A stretch of 64,000 bases of DNA from UBA2376 sp002344285 (lineage in GTDB: Bacteria; Myxococcota_A; Polyangia; Haliangiales; Haliangiaceae), in NCBI GenBank assembly GCA_938004865.1, contig CALKVT010000065.1:1-64000 (forward strand). Direction: 5' to 3'. The notes below the pieces were generated by a model. The model was not told where the DNA came from. It saw only the letters and a list, made by a program, of their open reading frames with translations, and searched no databases. Shown piece after piece: positions 27,972 to 43,865 of the stretch (positions are counted from its first letter, which is position 1; the number at the start of each line of letters is the position of its first letter). Position numbers and translations under genes: made by a program.

Positions 27972-29396
27972 ATGGCCACCAAGTCCCCTTCCAAGTCCCG
28001 TCCGCACCGCGCGACCCGTCCCGGGCGCGTAGCTGCGCACGGCCGTCCGGGCGCGCCGGCCCGCGCCACCACCCCCGCCAAGTCGGCGAAGCCGACCGCG
28101 GCACGGGAGGAGGACACCGCGCCGTCGCTGCTCGATCTCGACGAGACGCCGGCCCCGGCCCCCGCGCCGAAGGCCGAGGTGCGCCTGCTCAAGGCGGATT
28201 CGGACGATCACCTCTCGACCTACTTCCGGGACCTCGCCGAGCATGATCTCCTCGGTCCGGAGCAGGAGCGCGAGCTCGCCCAGGGCATCGAGGATCAGGA
28301 GATCCTCACCTGGGAGCGCCTGCTGTCGCGCGCCGACGTGGTGCCCGAGGTGATGGCGATGCTCGAGGGCAAGCTCGAGCATCCCGTGGAGCCCAAGAAG
28401 CTGCTCAAGGTGGCGGAGCAGGTCCGCGGCGCGAGCAAGAAGGCCGACACCCGGCTGCTGAACCGCCTCACGGCGGCAGCGCGCGAGGTCGCGGAGAAGC
28501 TGCGCGCGCAGGATCTCGACCGCAACCACATCGACGTGGTGATCCGCGAGCTCCGCCGGGCGCGGGTGGTCGCCACGACCAAGCCGTCGCAGGTGGCGTT
28601 CCCGGCGGCGAGCGCCTCGTTCCAGACGTACCTCGACGGCATCGAGCACGCCTACCGCGGCAGCTCGGCGCTGCGCGAGGAGTTCGTGAAGGCCAACCTG
28701 CGCCTGGTCGTGACCATGGCGCGTCGCTACGACCGTGGCGGCATGCCGCTCGCCGATCTGATCCAGGAGGGCAACCTCGGGCTCATGCACGCGGTCAGCC
28801 GCTTCGACTATCGCCGCGGGCTGCGCTTCTCGACCTACGCGTGCTGGTGGATCCGTCACGCGATCGGTCGCGCGCTCGCCGACAAGGCGCGCGCGGTGCG
28901 CATCCCGGTGCACATGCTCGAGGCGCAGCAGCAGCTGGAGAAGGTGCGGCAGCAGCTCATCCGTGAGCTGGGCCGGCAGCCGACGCCGCAGGAGGTGGCG
29001 AAGGCCGCCCGCGTGCCGCTGGCCAAGCTCAACCAGATGCACCGCTACCTCATGGGCCAGCCGCTGTCGCTCGACCGGCCGGTGCACGACGACGACGACC
29101 GGCAGCTCGGCGAGCTCCTGGCCGACCCGGCGTCGGAGGACATGAACCCGGCGGCGGACCTGACGACGGAGGCGCTCACCAAGCAGGTGAAGTCGCTGAT
29201 GCGCGGGCTCTCGCCCATCGAGGCCGACGTCCTGCGCCAGCGCTTCGGGCTCGGTGACGACGAGGAGCGGACGTTCCGCGAGATCGGCGATCGTTACCGG
29301 CTGTCGCGCGAGCGCATCCGGCAGATCCAGAACTCGGCGCTCGACAAGCTGAAGAAGGCGCTCGAGCGCGAGCACACGGGCCTGTTCGAGAACTGA
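27972..29396 (+). CDS. RNA polymerase sigma-70 family factor (RpoD type)
   Basis: 474 residues. Basic, flexible N-terminus, then region 1.2 (DDHLSTYFRDLAEHDLLGPE, ~77), region 2 (~236-305: NLRLVVTMARRY, ADLIQEGNLGLMHAVSRFDY, FSTYACWWIRHAI), region 3 (IPVHMLEAQQQLEKVRQQL) and region 4 (LSPIEADVLRQRFGL, ERIRQIQNSALDKLKKAL). It is shorter than a typical primary sigma and lacks a long region 1.1, so it may be an RpoD paralogue rather than the only housekeeping sigma. The ATG has CGGAG upstream. Two hairpin-containing repeats and an intrinsic terminator follow the stop. Confidence 0.9.
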   Translation: MATKSPSKSRPHRATRPGRVAAHGRPGAPARATTPAKSAKPTAAREEDTAPSLLDLDETPAPAPAPKAEVRLLKADSDDHLSTYFRDLAEHDLLGPEQERELAQGIEDQEILTWERLLSRADVVPEVMAMLEGKLEHPVEPKKLLKVAEQVRGASKKADTRLLNRLTAAAREVAEKLRAQDLDRNHIDVVIRELRRARVVATTKPSQVAFPAASASFQTYLDGIEHAYRGSSALREEFVKANLRLVVTMARRYDRGGMPLADLIQEGNLGLMHAVSRFDYRRGLRFSTYACWWIRHAIGRALADKARAVRIPVHMLEAQQQLEKVRQQLIRELGRQPTPQEVAKAARVPLAKLNQMHRYLMGQPLSLDRPVHDDDDRQLGELLADPASEDMNPAADLTTEALTKQVKSLMRGLSPIEADVLRQRFGLGDDEERTFREIGDRYRLSRERIRQIQNSALDKLKKALEREHTGLFEN

Positions 29397-29397
29397 G

Positions 29398-29475
29398 CCG
29401 GTCCGAAGGACCGGCGGGCCTCGGGCTTCGGGCCGAGGCCGGTCCGAAGGACCGGCGGGCCTCGGGCTTCGGGCC
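29398..29475. repeat. 41-bp-period tandem repeat with hairpins, directly after the sigma gene
   Basis: Two identical 37-bp units (29398-29434 and 29439-29475). Each starts with a perfect hairpin CCGGTCC-GAA-GGACCGG and ends with GGGCCTCGGGCTTCGGGCC. Further GGCCTCGGGC copies run to about 29495. The first unit begins 1 nt after the stop codon. Confidence 0.85.
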
Positions 29476-29503
29476 TCGGGCCTCGGCCGGACCGGAGAAG
29501 AGA

Positions 29504-29535
29504 AGAGGCCCGGCGTGACGCGCCGGGCTCTTGTT
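29504..29535 (+). terminator. Intrinsic terminator of the sigma factor gene
   Basis: Stem GCCCGGCG/CGCCGGGC with loop TGACG, preceded by AGAAGAG and followed by TCTTGTTCTT. It lies 8 nt before the earliest start of the next gene. Confidence 0.75.
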
Positions 29536-29543
29536 CTTCCGGA

Positions 29544-30485
29544 ATGAGTCGGGGTGCTCGCGCGTTGCGGCGCGAGATGCAGAGGTTCGCGCTCGTGGTC
29601 GCGTGGCTGGTCGGGTGCTCGTCGGGTACGGCGAGGGAGCGGCCGGTGGTGGTGGGAGATGGCAGCGCGGCGACGGTGGGCGGTGAGGTCGTCGAGGGCG
29701 ACGTGCCGTGCGATGGGGTGGCGCGGGTGCTCGGGCCGGGGCTGACCCACGAGCGCTGGCGCGTCGACGCGGTGCCGAAGATCCCGGTCACGCCGTGTCT
29801 CGATCTGGTGCGCGTGGACCTGCGCCACCACCGGCTGCGCGTCGTGACCTCGTCGCGCGACGGCGAGGCGCGGCCGGCGACGCGCTGGATCGAGGACCTG
29901 CGCCTGGTGGCGGCGGTGAACGCCGGCATGTTCCACGAGGGCGGGACGTCGGTCGGGATGCTCGTGGACGGCGAGCACGAGAACCAGGCGCGCGACAACC
30001 GCAAGCTCGGCGGCTACCTCGCCTTCGGCCCGCGCGATCCGGCGGCGGCGCCGGTCGTCGTCACCGGCAAGGCGTGCCCCGGCTTCGATCTCGCCGCGCT
30101 GCGCGCCGCGTACCGATCGGTGACGCAGAGCTATCGCCTCCTCGGCTGCGACGGCGAGGCGCTCGCGTGGGCCGACCCCAAGCACTACTCGGCGGCCGCG
30201 GTGGGCGTCGACCGCGACGGCAAGCTCGTCCTCGTGCACGTCCGCGCGCCGTTCCTCATGCGCGAGGTGTCGGTCGCCCTCGCCCGCCCCGCGCTGCGGC
30301 TCGCCGGCGCGCTCTTCGTCGAAGGGGGCCCCGAAGCCACGGTGGTCGTCGACGGAGCCGACGGCGAGCTGATGCTGGTCGGCAGCTACGAGACCGGCTT
30401 CGTCGAGGACGACGACAACGTCCAGCCGTGGACCTTGCCCAACCTCGTCGCGCTCGAGGCGCTCAGCGCCGGTGCGGGGCGATGA
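29544..30485 (+). CDS. Phosphodiester glycosidase (NAGPA/DUF2233) family lipoprotein
   Basis: Up to 313 residues. The start may be ATG 29544 or ATG 29577 (MQRFALVVAWLVGCSSG), both giving a lipobox at LVGC. The conserved core of the NAGPA-like phosphodiester glycosidase domain is seen: LVAAVNAGMFHEGGTSVGML, a substrate loop, and LFVEGGPEATV near the end (family LDGGGS-type position). Such enzymes remove GlcNAc or related sugars from phosphodiesters; the substrate here is unknown. A terminator lies just upstream, so a promoter inside or before 29544 is needed but was not found. The 3' end overlaps the convergent SDR gene by 23 nt. Confidence 0.78.
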   Translation: MSRGARALRREMQRFALVVAWLVGCSSGTARERPVVVGDGSAATVGGEVVEGDVPCDGVARVLGPGLTHERWRVDAVPKIPVTPCLDLVRVDLRHHRLRVVTSSRDGEARPATRWIEDLRLVAAVNAGMFHEGGTSVGMLVDGEHENQARDNRKLGGYLAFGPRDPAAAPVVVTGKACPGFDLAALRAAYRSVTQSYRLLGCDGEALAWADPKHYSAAAVGVDRDGKLVLVHVRAPFLMREVSVALARPALRLAGALFVEGGPEATVVVDGADGELMLVGSYETGFVEDDDNVQPWTLPNLVALEALSAGAGR

Positions 30486-31248
30486 GCTGCTCGGAGAGCG
30501 ACCACAGGCGGTCCTGCGCCGTGCGATCGAGCGCCGCCGGCGCGGGCGGCTTCTCGTCCATGCGGTGGAAGTAGCGCCCGGTGACCGCGGCGAGCGCGGG
30601 GGAGAGCGCGAGGTGGAGCGACGGGCGCGCGCCGTCGGCGGGCGAGAGGCGCGGCCCCTTGTCCCACTTGCCCGGCGGCTGGTGCCGCAGGAGGCCGGTG
30701 GCCACGACGCCCGGATGACACGCGTTGGCGGTGACGCCGGTGCCGGCGAGGCGACGGGCGAGCGCCAGCGTCCACAGGACGTTGGCGAGCTTGGACCGGG
30801 CGTACGCGGCGGCGCCGTCGTAGCGGCGCTCGAGCTGGAGGTCGTCCCAGCGCATGACGCCGCGCGCGTGCAGGCCGGACGAGACCACGACGATGCGCGC
30901 CGCCGGCGTCGCGACCAGGCGCTCGCGCAGGAGCTCGACGAGGAAGAAGTGCGCGAGGTGGTTCACGCCGAAGGCGAGCTCGAAGCCGTCGGCGGTCTTG
31001 CGCCGCGGCCCGGGCCAGACCGCGGCGTTGCAGATCAGGACGTCGACGCGCGGCAGCTCGGCGAGCGCGCGCGCCGCGAACGTCCGCACCGACGACAGGC
31101 GCGCGAGGTCGAGCGTCCACGCCTCGCCCACCGTCGCCTTCTTCACGTCGCGGCAGGCGGCGACGACCCGCAGCCCCGCCTTCGCCAGCCCGCGCACGGT
31201 CTCCTGGCCGATGCCGCCGGCGCCCCCCGTGACGATCGCGATCTTCAA
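30463..31248 (-). CDS. Short-chain dehydrogenase/reductase
   Basis: 261 residues, starting at TTG 31248, which overlaps the scoB stop (TTGA). The classical SDR pattern is intact: TGGAGGIGQ nucleotide loop, NAAVWPG (NAG-like), catalytic Ser (VVVSSGLH) and YARSK (YxxxK). The sequence (HLAHFFLVELL, NACHPGVVATGL) resembles the retinol dehydrogenase/WW-oxidoreductase-like SDRs. It is last in a six-gene operon of amino-acid and CoA-ester metabolism and may oxidise a hydroxy-acid or aldehyde intermediate. Confidence 0.85.
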   Translation of the reverse strand: MKIAIVTGGAGGIGQETVRGLAKAGLRVVAACRDVKKATVGEAWTLDLARLSSVRTFAARALAELPRVDVLICNAAVWPGPRRKTADGFELAFGVNHLAHFFLVELLRERLVATPAARIVVVSSGLHARGVMRWDDLQLERRYDGAAAYARSKLANVLWTLALARRLAGTGVTANACHPGVVATGLLRHQPPGKWDKGPRLSPADGARPSLHLALSPALAAVTGRYFHRMDEKPPAPAALDRTAQDRLWSLSEQLIAPHRR

Positions 31249-31868
31249 AGAAGCGCCGCGCCGGTCAGCGCGGCGACCTTGTCGCGATCGACACCCGGCG
31301 CGAGCTCGACGACGCGGAAGCCCTCCCCCACCGGATCGAAGACCCCGAGCTCGGTGATGACGCGCGCGACGACCCCGGTCGCCGTCAGCGGGTACGTGCA
31401 CGCGCGCACCAGCTTGTGCTCGCCCTCCTTGGTCGCGTGCTGCATGAGCGCGACCACGCGCCGGCAGCCGGTCGCCAGATCCATGGCGCCGCCGATGCCC
31501 ATGACGCGCCCGCCGGGCACGGCCCAGTTGGCGAGGTCACCCTTCGCCGAGACCTGCATCGCGCCGAGGATCGCGAGATCGACATGGCCGCCGCGGATCA
31601 TCGCGAACGACGCCGCCGAGTCGAAGGTCGAGCCGCCGGGTAGCACCGTCACCGTCTGCTTGCCGGCGTTGATGAGCTGGGGATGCTCGTCGCCCTCGAA
31701 CGGGAACGGGCCCATGCCGAGGAGGCCGTTCTCGGAGTGGAGATAGGCGTGGCCCTCGGGCAGGTAGTCGGCGCACAGCGTCGGCAGGCCGATGCCGAGG
31801 TTGACGATCGAGCCGGCGGGGATCTCGGCGGCGGCCCTCCGCGCCATGTCTTCCTTCGAGAAGGTCAC
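31245..31868 (-). CDS. scoB: 3-oxoacid CoA-transferase subunit B
   Basis: 207 residues from GTG. Catalytic Glu46 in the SENGLLGMG motif forms the glutamyl-CoA thioester in this family. Other typical parts are IVNLGIGLPTLCADYLP, GGHVDLAILGAMQVSAKGDLANW and LMQHATKEGEHKLV. With subunit A it should move CoA from succinyl-CoA to a 3-oxoacid such as acetoacetate. Start and stop overlap with the neighbouring genes on both sides (GTGA, TTGA), typical of tight translational coupling. Confidence 0.93.
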   Translation of the reverse strand: MTFSKEDMARRAAAEIPAGSIVNLGIGLPTLCADYLPEGHAYLHSENGLLGMGPFPFEGDEHPQLINAGKQTVTVLPGGSTFDSAASFAMIRGGHVDLAILGAMQVSAKGDLANWAVPGGRVMGIGGAMDLATGCRRVVALMQHATKEGEHKLVRACTYPLTATGVVARVITELGVFDPVGEGFRVVELAPGVDRDKVAALTGAALL

Positions 31869-32599
31869 GCGGCACCTCCGGGGCGCTTGCGCACCGTGCG
31901 GAACTCGATCGGGTCCTCGTGCTCGGGCACGTGGACGATGCGGTGGACGTAGATGCCGGGCAGGTGCACGTCGTCGGGATCGATCGCGCCGACGTCGACG
32001 AGCTCGTCGGCCTCGACCACGGTGGTGCGCGCCGCGGTCGCCATCACCGGCGAGAAGTTCCGCGCGGTGCGGAAGAAGCGCACGTTGCCGAAGCGGTCGA
32101 CCTTGCGCGCGCGGACGAGGGCGAAGTCGGCCGGCAGCGCGCGCTCCATGATGTAGCGACGGCCGTCGAGCTCCTTCACCTCCTTGCCCTCCTCCACCAC
32201 CGTGCCCACGCCCGTCGGGGTGTAGAACGCCGGGATGCCGGCGCCGGCGGCGCGCATGCGCTCGACCAGCGTGCCCTGCGGGTTGACCTCGACCTGGATC
32301 GTGCCCGCCGCCATGCGTGAGTGCAGGTCCTCGTTGGTGCCGAGGTAGCTGCACACGACCTTCTTCACGATGCCGGCGCGGAGCCAGGTCGCGAGCCCCT
32401 TGCCCATCGCGCCGGCGTTGTTCGACACCAGCGTGAGGTCCTTCGCGCCGCGGGCGACGACGCCGGCGATGAGGGCCTCGGCGTTGCCGCACAGCCCGAA
32501 ACCGCCGACCATGACGGTCATGCCGTCCTCGAGCCCGTCGAGCGCAGCGGCGACCGAGTCGCGCACCTTGTGATGATGTCGGCCTTGCACGGAAAACAC
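31865..32599 (-). CDS. scoA: 3-oxoacid CoA-transferase subunit A
   Basis: 244 residues from GTG 32599, with GGAGGA 8 nt upstream, located in the last codons of the preceding gene. Family segments: GMTVMVGGFGLCGNAEALI, LTLVSNNAGAMGKGLA, IPAFYTPTGVGT and ALVRARKVDRFGNVRF. It forms the heterodimer with subunit B in the same operon. A second GTG three codons in is an alternative start. Confidence 0.93.
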   Translation of the reverse strand: MFSVQGRHHHKVRDSVAAALDGLEDGMTVMVGGFGLCGNAEALIAGVVARGAKDLTLVSNNAGAMGKGLATWLRAGIVKKVVCSYLGTNEDLHSRMAAGTIQVEVNPQGTLVERMRAAGAGIPAFYTPTGVGTVVEEGKEVKELDGRRYIMERALPADFALVRARKVDRFGNVRFFRTARNFSPVMATAARTTVVEADELVDVGAIDPDDVHLPGIYVHRIVHVPEHEDPIEFRTVRKRPGGAA

Positions 32600-32601
32600 G
32601 A

Positions 32602-33873
32602 TCAGGTTCCTCCGAAAGCGGCGACCGCGGCGTCGCCCGCGGCGCGCACGCCCGCGACGAGCTCGGACTCGGTGATGCAGAGCGGCGGCGAGAAGATGAA
32701 CATGCCGCGCCGGCTCTCCACGTGGAGCGAGAGGTGGCGGGCGGCGAGCTCCTGGCTCAGGCGCGGCCACGCGTCGGCGGGCGCGTCGAGCTCGAGCGCC
32801 GCGAGCAGCCCGAGGCCGCGGGCGAAGACCTTGCGATCGGGTCGCGCCAGGCGCGCGGCGATCGCCTGGACCTCGGCCTGGAGCACGGGGCCGAGCTCGA
32901 CCGCACGGTCGTAGAGGCCCTCCTCCTCGTACACCTTGAGCGTCTCGAGCGCGGCCGCGCAGCCGACCGGGTGACCGTAGTAGGTCAGGCCGCACGCCAG
33001 GATGCGCTCGTCGAAGTGGCGGGCGACGCGCTCGTGCACGATCACCGCGCCGATCGGCTGGTAGCCCGAGGCCAGGCCCTTGGCGCACGTGATGATGTCG
33101 GGCGTCACGCCCCAGTGCTGGTGCGCGAAGACCTTGCCGGTGCGACCGAACCCGGTGAGCACCTCGTCGGCGACGAGCAACGCGCCGTCGCGATCGCAGG
33201 CGGCGCGCGCCATCGGCCAGTAGTCCGCGGGCGGGACGAGCACCCCGTTCGAGCCGGCGACCGGCTCGAGGAAGAGCGCGGCGAAGCCGCCGCCCTCGAG
33301 GCGCATGATCTCGCCGATGTTCAGCGCACACTCGCGCTTGCACGTCTCGACCCGCTGCCCGAACGGGCACCGATCGCAGTAGCAGTCCTGCACGTGGACC
33401 ACGCCGGGGATGCCGGGCTCGACCGCGGGGCGTCGCCAGTCACCGGTGAGCGTGAGCGCGCCCATCGACGCGCCGTGGTAGCTGCGGTACCGGCTCATCA
33501 GCTTCTGCCGGCCGGTGACGAGGCGCGCGATCTTGATCGCGTTCTCGTTGGACTCCGAGCCGCCCAGGGTGAAGAAGACCTTGCTGTAACCGGGGCCGGC
33601 GAGCGCGAGCAGCTTCTGCGCGAGCTCGATCTTCGCCGGGAACACCGCCGACGGCGACGCGACGCACAGCTGATCGGCCTGGCGCTTGATCGCCGCGATG
33701 ATGCGCGGGTGGCCGTGGCCGGCGTTGACCTGGTAGCTGAGCGAGCCGAGATCGAGCCAGCGTCCGCCGTCCGCGGTCGTGAACCAGGCGCCCTCCCCGC
33801 CCGTCATCTCGATCGGTCTGGCCGCCTTCTGGGCGGTCCACGTGAAGAAGAACGGGTAGTCGGGATCGCTCAT
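32602..33873 (-). CDS. Class III PLP-dependent aminotransferase
   Basis: 423 residues. Complete fold-type I omega-aminotransferase: GGSESNENAIKIARL, YRSYHGASMGALTLTGD, the Asp of LLVADEVLTGFGRTG that holds the pyridine nitrogen, and the PLP lysine in DIITCAKGLASGYQPIG. A Cys-rich insert (CYCDRCPFGQRVETCKREC) after the glycine-rich part is shared with a subset of class III enzymes and may bind a metal or form disulfides. Substrate not predictable; it is separate from the aminotransferase domain in the fusion gene of the same operon. It ends 2 nt before the scoA start. Confidence 0.9.
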   Translation of the reverse strand: MSDPDYPFFFTWTAQKAARPIEMTGGEGAWFTTADGGRWLDLGSLSYQVNAGHGHPRIIAAIKRQADQLCVASPSAVFPAKIELAQKLLALAGPGYSKVFFTLGGSESNENAIKIARLVTGRQKLMSRYRSYHGASMGALTLTGDWRRPAVEPGIPGVVHVQDCYCDRCPFGQRVETCKRECALNIGEIMRLEGGGFAALFLEPVAGSNGVLVPPADYWPMARAACDRDGALLVADEVLTGFGRTGKVFAHQHWGVTPDIITCAKGLASGYQPIGAVIVHERVARHFDERILACGLTYYGHPVGCAAALETLKVYEEEGLYDRAVELGPVLQAEVQAIAARLARPDRKVFARGLGLLAALELDAPADAWPRLSQELAARHLSLHVESRRGMFIFSPPLCITESELVAGVRAAGDAAVAAFGGT

Positions 33874-33889
33874 CGCGGGCTCGCTGATC

Positions 33890-34965
33890 TCAGACGCGGA
33901 AGCGTTCGGCGGCGACGTTGGTGATGAAGCCGGCCTGCGCCCACACGTCGCCGGTGTCGAGGTTCATGGCGACGGCGCCGCACGTCGCGGTGCCATGCGG
34001 GTTCTCGGGCGTCGACATGTTGGCCATGACGCTCTTCGGCCAGCCTTCCTGCGAGCCCATCCGCGTCCACACGTCGGCCAGGTCGGCGATCGGCCGCGCG
34101 CCCAGGCTCTGCTCGAGCCAGCTCAGGCGCTCGCGCGTGGACGAGGTCGACGGGACCGAGGACACCGCCGCGACGTCGGGGTCGAGGCAGTGGTTGGTGT
34201 GGCAGTACGACGGCCCGGTCGGCAGGAGCTTGCGCAGGACGCCCGACGTCTCGATCGCGTACTGCTCGCGCCGGTCCGCGACGAGGTAGTGGTGACCGGA
34301 GCCCACGGGGCTGCCGAGGATGAGATCGCGCGCGGCGGCCGCGGTCGGCTGGTGGAGCGCGCGGCGGACCACGGCGGGCCAGACGGCGCCGACGGTCGCG
34401 TCGCGGGAGTGGAGGTTGTTGATGCCCACCGCGACCCGCGCCGTGCTCATGCCCGTGAGGCCGAGGCAGCCGGTCAACGTGAACACCCACGCCTCGGGGC
34501 CGTCGGCGGACGCCGGCACGTGGAGCATCATCACGTACGGGATCGCCGTCGCGTGCATGTCCCAGGTCTGGGCGAGGATGCGCCCGGTCGGCGACTCGGC
34601 CCAGATGACGCTGCAGCCACCGTCGGCGTCGGGCGCCGTCTCGGGCGCCGGGCGCCACGTCGCGGGGTCGGGCGAGAGGTCGCGCAGGTCGGTGTAGTGG
34701 TTCGCGACCACGATCTCCGCCGGCGTGAGGCCCGCGCCCTCGGCGATGCCGTGGAGCTCCTCGGAGAGGCCGCCGTGGTACCGCGCGAGCACCGGCAGGT
34801 GCGCCTCGGCGGCGGCGAGCACGCCCGCGCGATCGGCGAAGCCACCGACGCGCGTGCACAGGTAGATCCGGATCTCCGCGAACGTCTTCACCTCGCCGCG
34901 GAAGCTCTCGCCGTGGATCTGACCCCAGCGGCGCGGCGACGCGCCCGCGGGCAGCTCCAGGGTCC

Positions 34966-34969
<4 letters not shown>
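33890..34969 (-). CDS. C45-family acyltransferase/peptidase (N-terminal nucleophile hydrolase)
   Basis: 359 residues. Resembles acyl-coenzyme A:6-aminopenicillanate acyltransferase (C45): a short N-terminal segment (WGQIHGESFRGEV, ELHGIAEGAG), then the self-processing site GGCSVIWAESPTGRILAQTW with Cys119 as the future N-terminal nucleophile, and the CHTNHCLD segment. Relatives hydrolyse or transfer N-acyl groups on amino acids and beta-lactam nuclei. Lying between an aminotransferase and the GNAT-containing fusion, it may add or remove an N-acyl group on a pathway intermediate. Start overlaps the fusion gene stop (ATGA). No signal peptide, so it is cytoplasmic. Confidence 0.82.
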
Positions 34970-39648
<4,679 letters not shown>

Positions 39649-39807
39649 CGAGGTGACGTACCGTCCCGCCGGCCGGGGGTCAAGGAGACCGGGGTTCACG
39701 ATCCCGGGAAGGACGAAGATCTTGTAGCGAATCCGACGTGTTATACCTCCGGTGCGCTGGCGACTCCGTTTCGCCGGCGCGCCAACTACCCTCCTGCACG
39801 CGGTTGG

Positions 39808-39813
39808 TATAGA
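39808..39813 (+). promoter_or_regulatory. -10 box for the FHA-GAF-PP2C gene
   Basis: TATAGA in GGTATAGAC, 20 nt before the ATG. No clear -35. The 185-nt region between this gene and the divergent fusion gene also has TATAAC on the minus strand (~39738-39743), a possible second promoter for the operon. Confidence 0.4.
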
Positions 39814-39833
39814 CACCCGACGCACCCCCGCAC

Positions 39834-41669
<1,836 letters not shown>

Positions 41670-41696
41670 CGGTCGCCCCGAGCCAGTGACTCGTCG

Positions 41697-42269
41697 CTAT
41701 CGCTCGCGACGCGAGCGCCGACGGAACCATGCGGGCAGCGCCCGCGTGAGCCGCGAGGTGACGCGCAGGGCGCGCGCCCGTGCCTTCACGTACGCCCGGT
41801 CGAGCTGGTTCCGCTCGGCGAGCGCCCGGATATCGACGCGATCCTGATCGGAGTCACGCAGCAGCTTGAGCAGGACGAGGTCCTCGGGGCTCGCGAACGC
41901 GCCCGCGACCGGGCCGAGCGGCAAGCGGGCCGCGCGCTGGAGCAACGCCGACTCGAGCGCCGGCGGGATCAAGATCAGGTCGACCGGGATCACGGTGTCC
42001 GCTGACGGCGCCGCGATCATCCGCAGCATCGAGATGGCCTTGAACCGGATCGGCGACCGCCGGTGCTGCAGCAAGCCTGCTTGCTGGGCCGCGACGCGAG
42101 CGGCGGTCACGTCGCGATCACTCGACGCGATGACCAGATCGAGATCGGTCGTCGCGCGCGCACATCCCCACGCGGCCAGCCCGAGGCCTCCCGCGACGGC
42201 ATACGGGACGTCGTGCTCGTCCAGAGCGGCGGCGACACGGGCCAGCCACGCGAGCAACGTGTCGCTCAT
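41697..42269 (-). CDS. Nucleotidyltransferase (AbiEii/MNT-like)
   Basis: 190 residues. The minimal nucleotidyltransferase motif is seen: YAVAGGLGLAAWGCARATTD followed by LDLVI, giving Asp42 and Asp44 as metal ligands, and a third acidic strand (VIPVDLILIP). The rest (SPEDLVLLKLLRDSDQDRVD) matches nucleotidyltransferases of the AbiEii/MNT group, some of which are toxins or antitoxins that modify tRNA or proteins. It starts 10 nt after the stop of a 65-residue gene, so the two form a unit that might be a toxin-antitoxin-like pair. Function inferred only. Confidence 0.75.
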   Translation of the reverse strand: MSDTLLAWLARVAAALDEHDVPYAVAGGLGLAAWGCARATTDLDLVIASSDRDVTAARVAAQQAGLLQHRRSPIRFKAISMLRMIAAPSADTVIPVDLILIPPALESALLQRAARLPLGPVAGAFASPEDLVLLKLLRDSDQDRVDIRALAERNQLDRAYVKARARALRVTSRLTRALPAWFRRRSRRER

Positions 42270-42279
42270 CGCTCGTCGC

Positions 42280-42477
42280 TCACCGCGCGTAGTGGCGATC
42301 GGCGGCTTCGCGGTTTCGCATCAGCTCGGCGGCGAGCTTGCGCCGGATCGTCGCCTCGGAGGCGCGCGGGTACGCGACGCGCAAGGCGGCGCGTCGCAGC
42401 GCGAGGCAGGCCGATGTCGCGTCCGCCCAGGCACGGATGCCGGGATGGGTCGCCTTCCGCGGGTTCGCGCGCGCCAC
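42280..42477 (-). CDS. Small basic protein paired with the nucleotidyltransferase
   Basis: 65 residues from GTG 42477 (an upstream GTG at 42492 falls in the promoter). Arg/Ala-rich and helical (ALRRAALRVAYPRASEAT, IRRKLAAELMRNREAADR), with no known domain. It is the first gene of a two-gene operon with the nucleotidyltransferase. The TACCAT box 6 nt upstream overlaps the divergent box of the methyltransferase gene. Such small partners can be antidotes or substrate adaptors, but there is no direct sign of that. Confidence 0.55.
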   Translation of the reverse strand: MARANPRKATHPGIRAWADATSACLALRRAALRVAYPRASEATIRRKLAAELMRNREAADRHYAR

Positions 42478-42483
42478 GGTCGA

Positions 42484-42493
42484 ATGGTACACC
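42484..42493. promoter_or_regulatory. Overlapping divergent -10 boxes, small protein / methyltransferase
   Basis: Minus strand TACCAT (42489-42484) and plus strand TACACC (42488-42493) share the TA at 42488-42489. Each ends exactly 6 nt before a start codon (GTG 42477, ATG 42500). Confidence 0.5.
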
Positions 42494-42499
42494 GGCGCG

Positions 42500-43192
42500 A
42501 TGGATCAGGCCGCCGCGTACCGGCACTTCGGGATCCAGGTCGCCGAGTACGACGCGACCATCGTCCGCTACATCCCGTACTACCGCGAGCTCATCGACGG
42601 GATCGCGGCGTGGCTCGTCGGTCACGTGCCGGCCGGCGGCCTCGTCGTCGATCTCGGCGCCGGCACCGGCGCGCTGTCGGCGGCTGTGCTCGCCGCCCTG
42701 CCCGACGCGCGCGTCGAGCTGGTCGACGCCGACGACGGCATGCTCCGCGCGGCGGCGGCGCGACTCGACGGCCTGGGCGCCGGGGGGCGCGCGCGCGGGC
42801 GCCGGGGCGACTTCTTCGACCCGCTGCCGGCGTGCGACGCGGTCGTCGCGTCGCTCGCCCTGCACCACGTCGCCGAGCCGGCGCAGAAGCGCGAGCTCTA
42901 CCGCCGCATCCGCGCCGCGTTGCGGCCCGGCGGCGTCCTGCTCGTGGGCGACTGCGTCCTCCATCCGAGCGGCGCCGGCGAGCGTCGCTTCCGGGCCGAG
43001 TGGTCGGCGCACATGCAGGCGCACGGCATGAGCGAGGCGGAGGCGCAGGCGGCGTTCGCGCGCTGGGACGCCGAGGACCGCTACCTGCCGCTCGCCGAGG
43101 AGCTGTTCCTGCTCGGCGAGGCCGGCTTCGCGCGGCCCGACGTCTTCTGGCGCCGCGGGCCGTGCGCGATCTACGGCGCGTTCGGCGAGTAG
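42500..43192 (+). CDS. Class I SAM-dependent methyltransferase
   Basis: 230 residues. Rossmann-type methyltransferase with motif I LVVDLGAGTGALSAAVLA, an acidic end of strand 2 (ARVELVDADDGML), a motif IV-like VASLALHHV and LRPGGVLLVGD. The N-terminal MDQAAAYRHFGIQVAEYDATI is common in small-molecule methyltransferases. The acceptor is unknown. Monocistronic; it ends 11 nt before the convergent udk. Confidence 0.85.
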   Translation: MDQAAAYRHFGIQVAEYDATIVRYIPYYRELIDGIAAWLVGHVPAGGLVVDLGAGTGALSAAVLAALPDARVELVDADDGMLRAAAARLDGLGAGGRARGRRGDFFDPLPACDAVVASLALHHVAEPAQKRELYRRIRAALRPGGVLLVGDCVLHPSGAGERRFRAEWSAHMQAHGMSEAEAQAAFARWDAEDRYLPLAEELFLLGEAGFARPDVFWRRGPCAIYGAFGE

Positions 43193-43203
43193 CCGCCCGC
43201 GTC

Positions 43204-43857
<654 letters not shown>

Positions 43858-43865
43858 GGCGGCGC

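Noticed and set aside
42478..42492. GTG 42492 as the start of the small gene before the nucleotidyltransferase.
   Set aside because: It overlaps both divergent -10 boxes; GTG 42477 lies 6 nt after the TACCAT box.
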